Source: Facklamia hominis CCUG 36813 (GTDB lineage: Bacteria > Bacillota > Bacilli > Lactobacillales > Aerococcaceae). From it: a stretch of DNA of 61,677 bases. The notes beneath the pieces are model-generated. The model worked only from the letters and a program-made list of their open reading frames with translations, was not told the DNA's origin and did not search any database. Position numbers and translations under genes: made by a program. Numbering within the stretch: position 1 is the first letter of the stretch; every line of letters begins with the position of its first letter. Location of the stretch: positions 671,704-733,380 of the forward strand of contig NZ_JH932292.1 in the NCBI RefSeq assembly GCF_000301035.1, given 5' to 3'. Of the stretch, positions 61,600-61,677 are shown piece by piece.

Positions 61600-61677
61600 C
61601 ATTACCTAATAATATATCAATTTTAGATCTCGTTTCTTATTTTACTGATAGAAAATTATCGAGAGTACAAAAACTTT

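Larger units (their letters stand above)
61184..61677. other. Intergenic region at the window end
   Basis: It contains the opp promoter, an AT-rich stretch and the hairpin at 61551-61599. No open frame of note is seen; the next gene lies outside. Confidence 0.6.

Overview
The window is chromosomal DNA from a low-GC Gram-positive coccus or rod of the order Lactobacillales. Supporting signs are the YSIRK-type surface proteins with an LPxTG anchor, CcpA with a cre-like site, ZapA/CvpA/MutS2, DUF948/YtxH envelope-stress proteins, T-box and preQ1-type leaders, and strong AGGAGG ribosome sites. An Aerococcaceae-like genus (Aerococcus or Facklamia type) is my best guess, but no 16S gene is present and this stays an inference. 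I see no prophage, insertion sequence or CRISPR array.

Layout. 1-10045: two giant cell-wall adhesin genes in tandem on the minus strand; the first runs off the window. 10428-18028: a sulfur-type locus, with a YnjBCDE-like ABC transporter plus secreted rhodanese on the minus strand, and a divergent class V aminotransferase/cysteine desulfurase and LysR regulator. 18198-23221: ccpA with a hidden 44-aa ORF behind it, ytxH/DUF948, and a murI-xtp-phosphodiesterase-CBS cluster. 23222-24384: two inverted copies of an intergenic palindromic element. 24385-34673: an ABC exporter, a large unknown membrane protein, alanine dehydrogenase, thioredoxin, mutS2-cvpA-zapA and divergent rnhC. 35280-40830: DUF554, AI-2E permease, lactonase-apbE and a GT8 glycosyltransferase, with two more copies of the same element in the convergent gaps. 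40854-46192: ProX-like editing protein, a frameshifted GNAT gene, a CodA-like deaminase, a preQ1-controlled queuosine-precursor transporter, an amidase and Maf. 46207-53337: an ABC-F ribosome-protection ATPase with its own attenuator leader, a cupin, DUF937, a cyclase, nadC, a CorC/CNNM protein and a small secreted protein. 53559-61183: tRNA-Arg(CCG), T-box-controlled brnQ and oppABCDF.

How the parts work together. Much of the window serves nutrient capture (peptides, branched-chain amino acids, a probable sulfur compound, queuosine precursors). Several genes are controlled by RNA leaders: T-box, preQ1, ABC-F attenuation and an oppA/oppB partial terminator. The most unusual items are (1) a family of modular, cloverleaf-like palindromic intergenic elements whose stem shows three consecutive compensatory base-pair changes between copies; (2) the Gram-positive YnjBCDE plus desulfurase locus, with a palindrome abutting its -35 box; (3) the ABC-F leader with a 6-residue leader peptide; and (4) the preQ1-I candidate with a clear aptamer/antiterminator/terminator arrangement.

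All calls come from reading the sequence and recalling family features; no database search was run. Start codons were moved from the longest open frame where the ribosome site demanded it, and this is stated in each entry.
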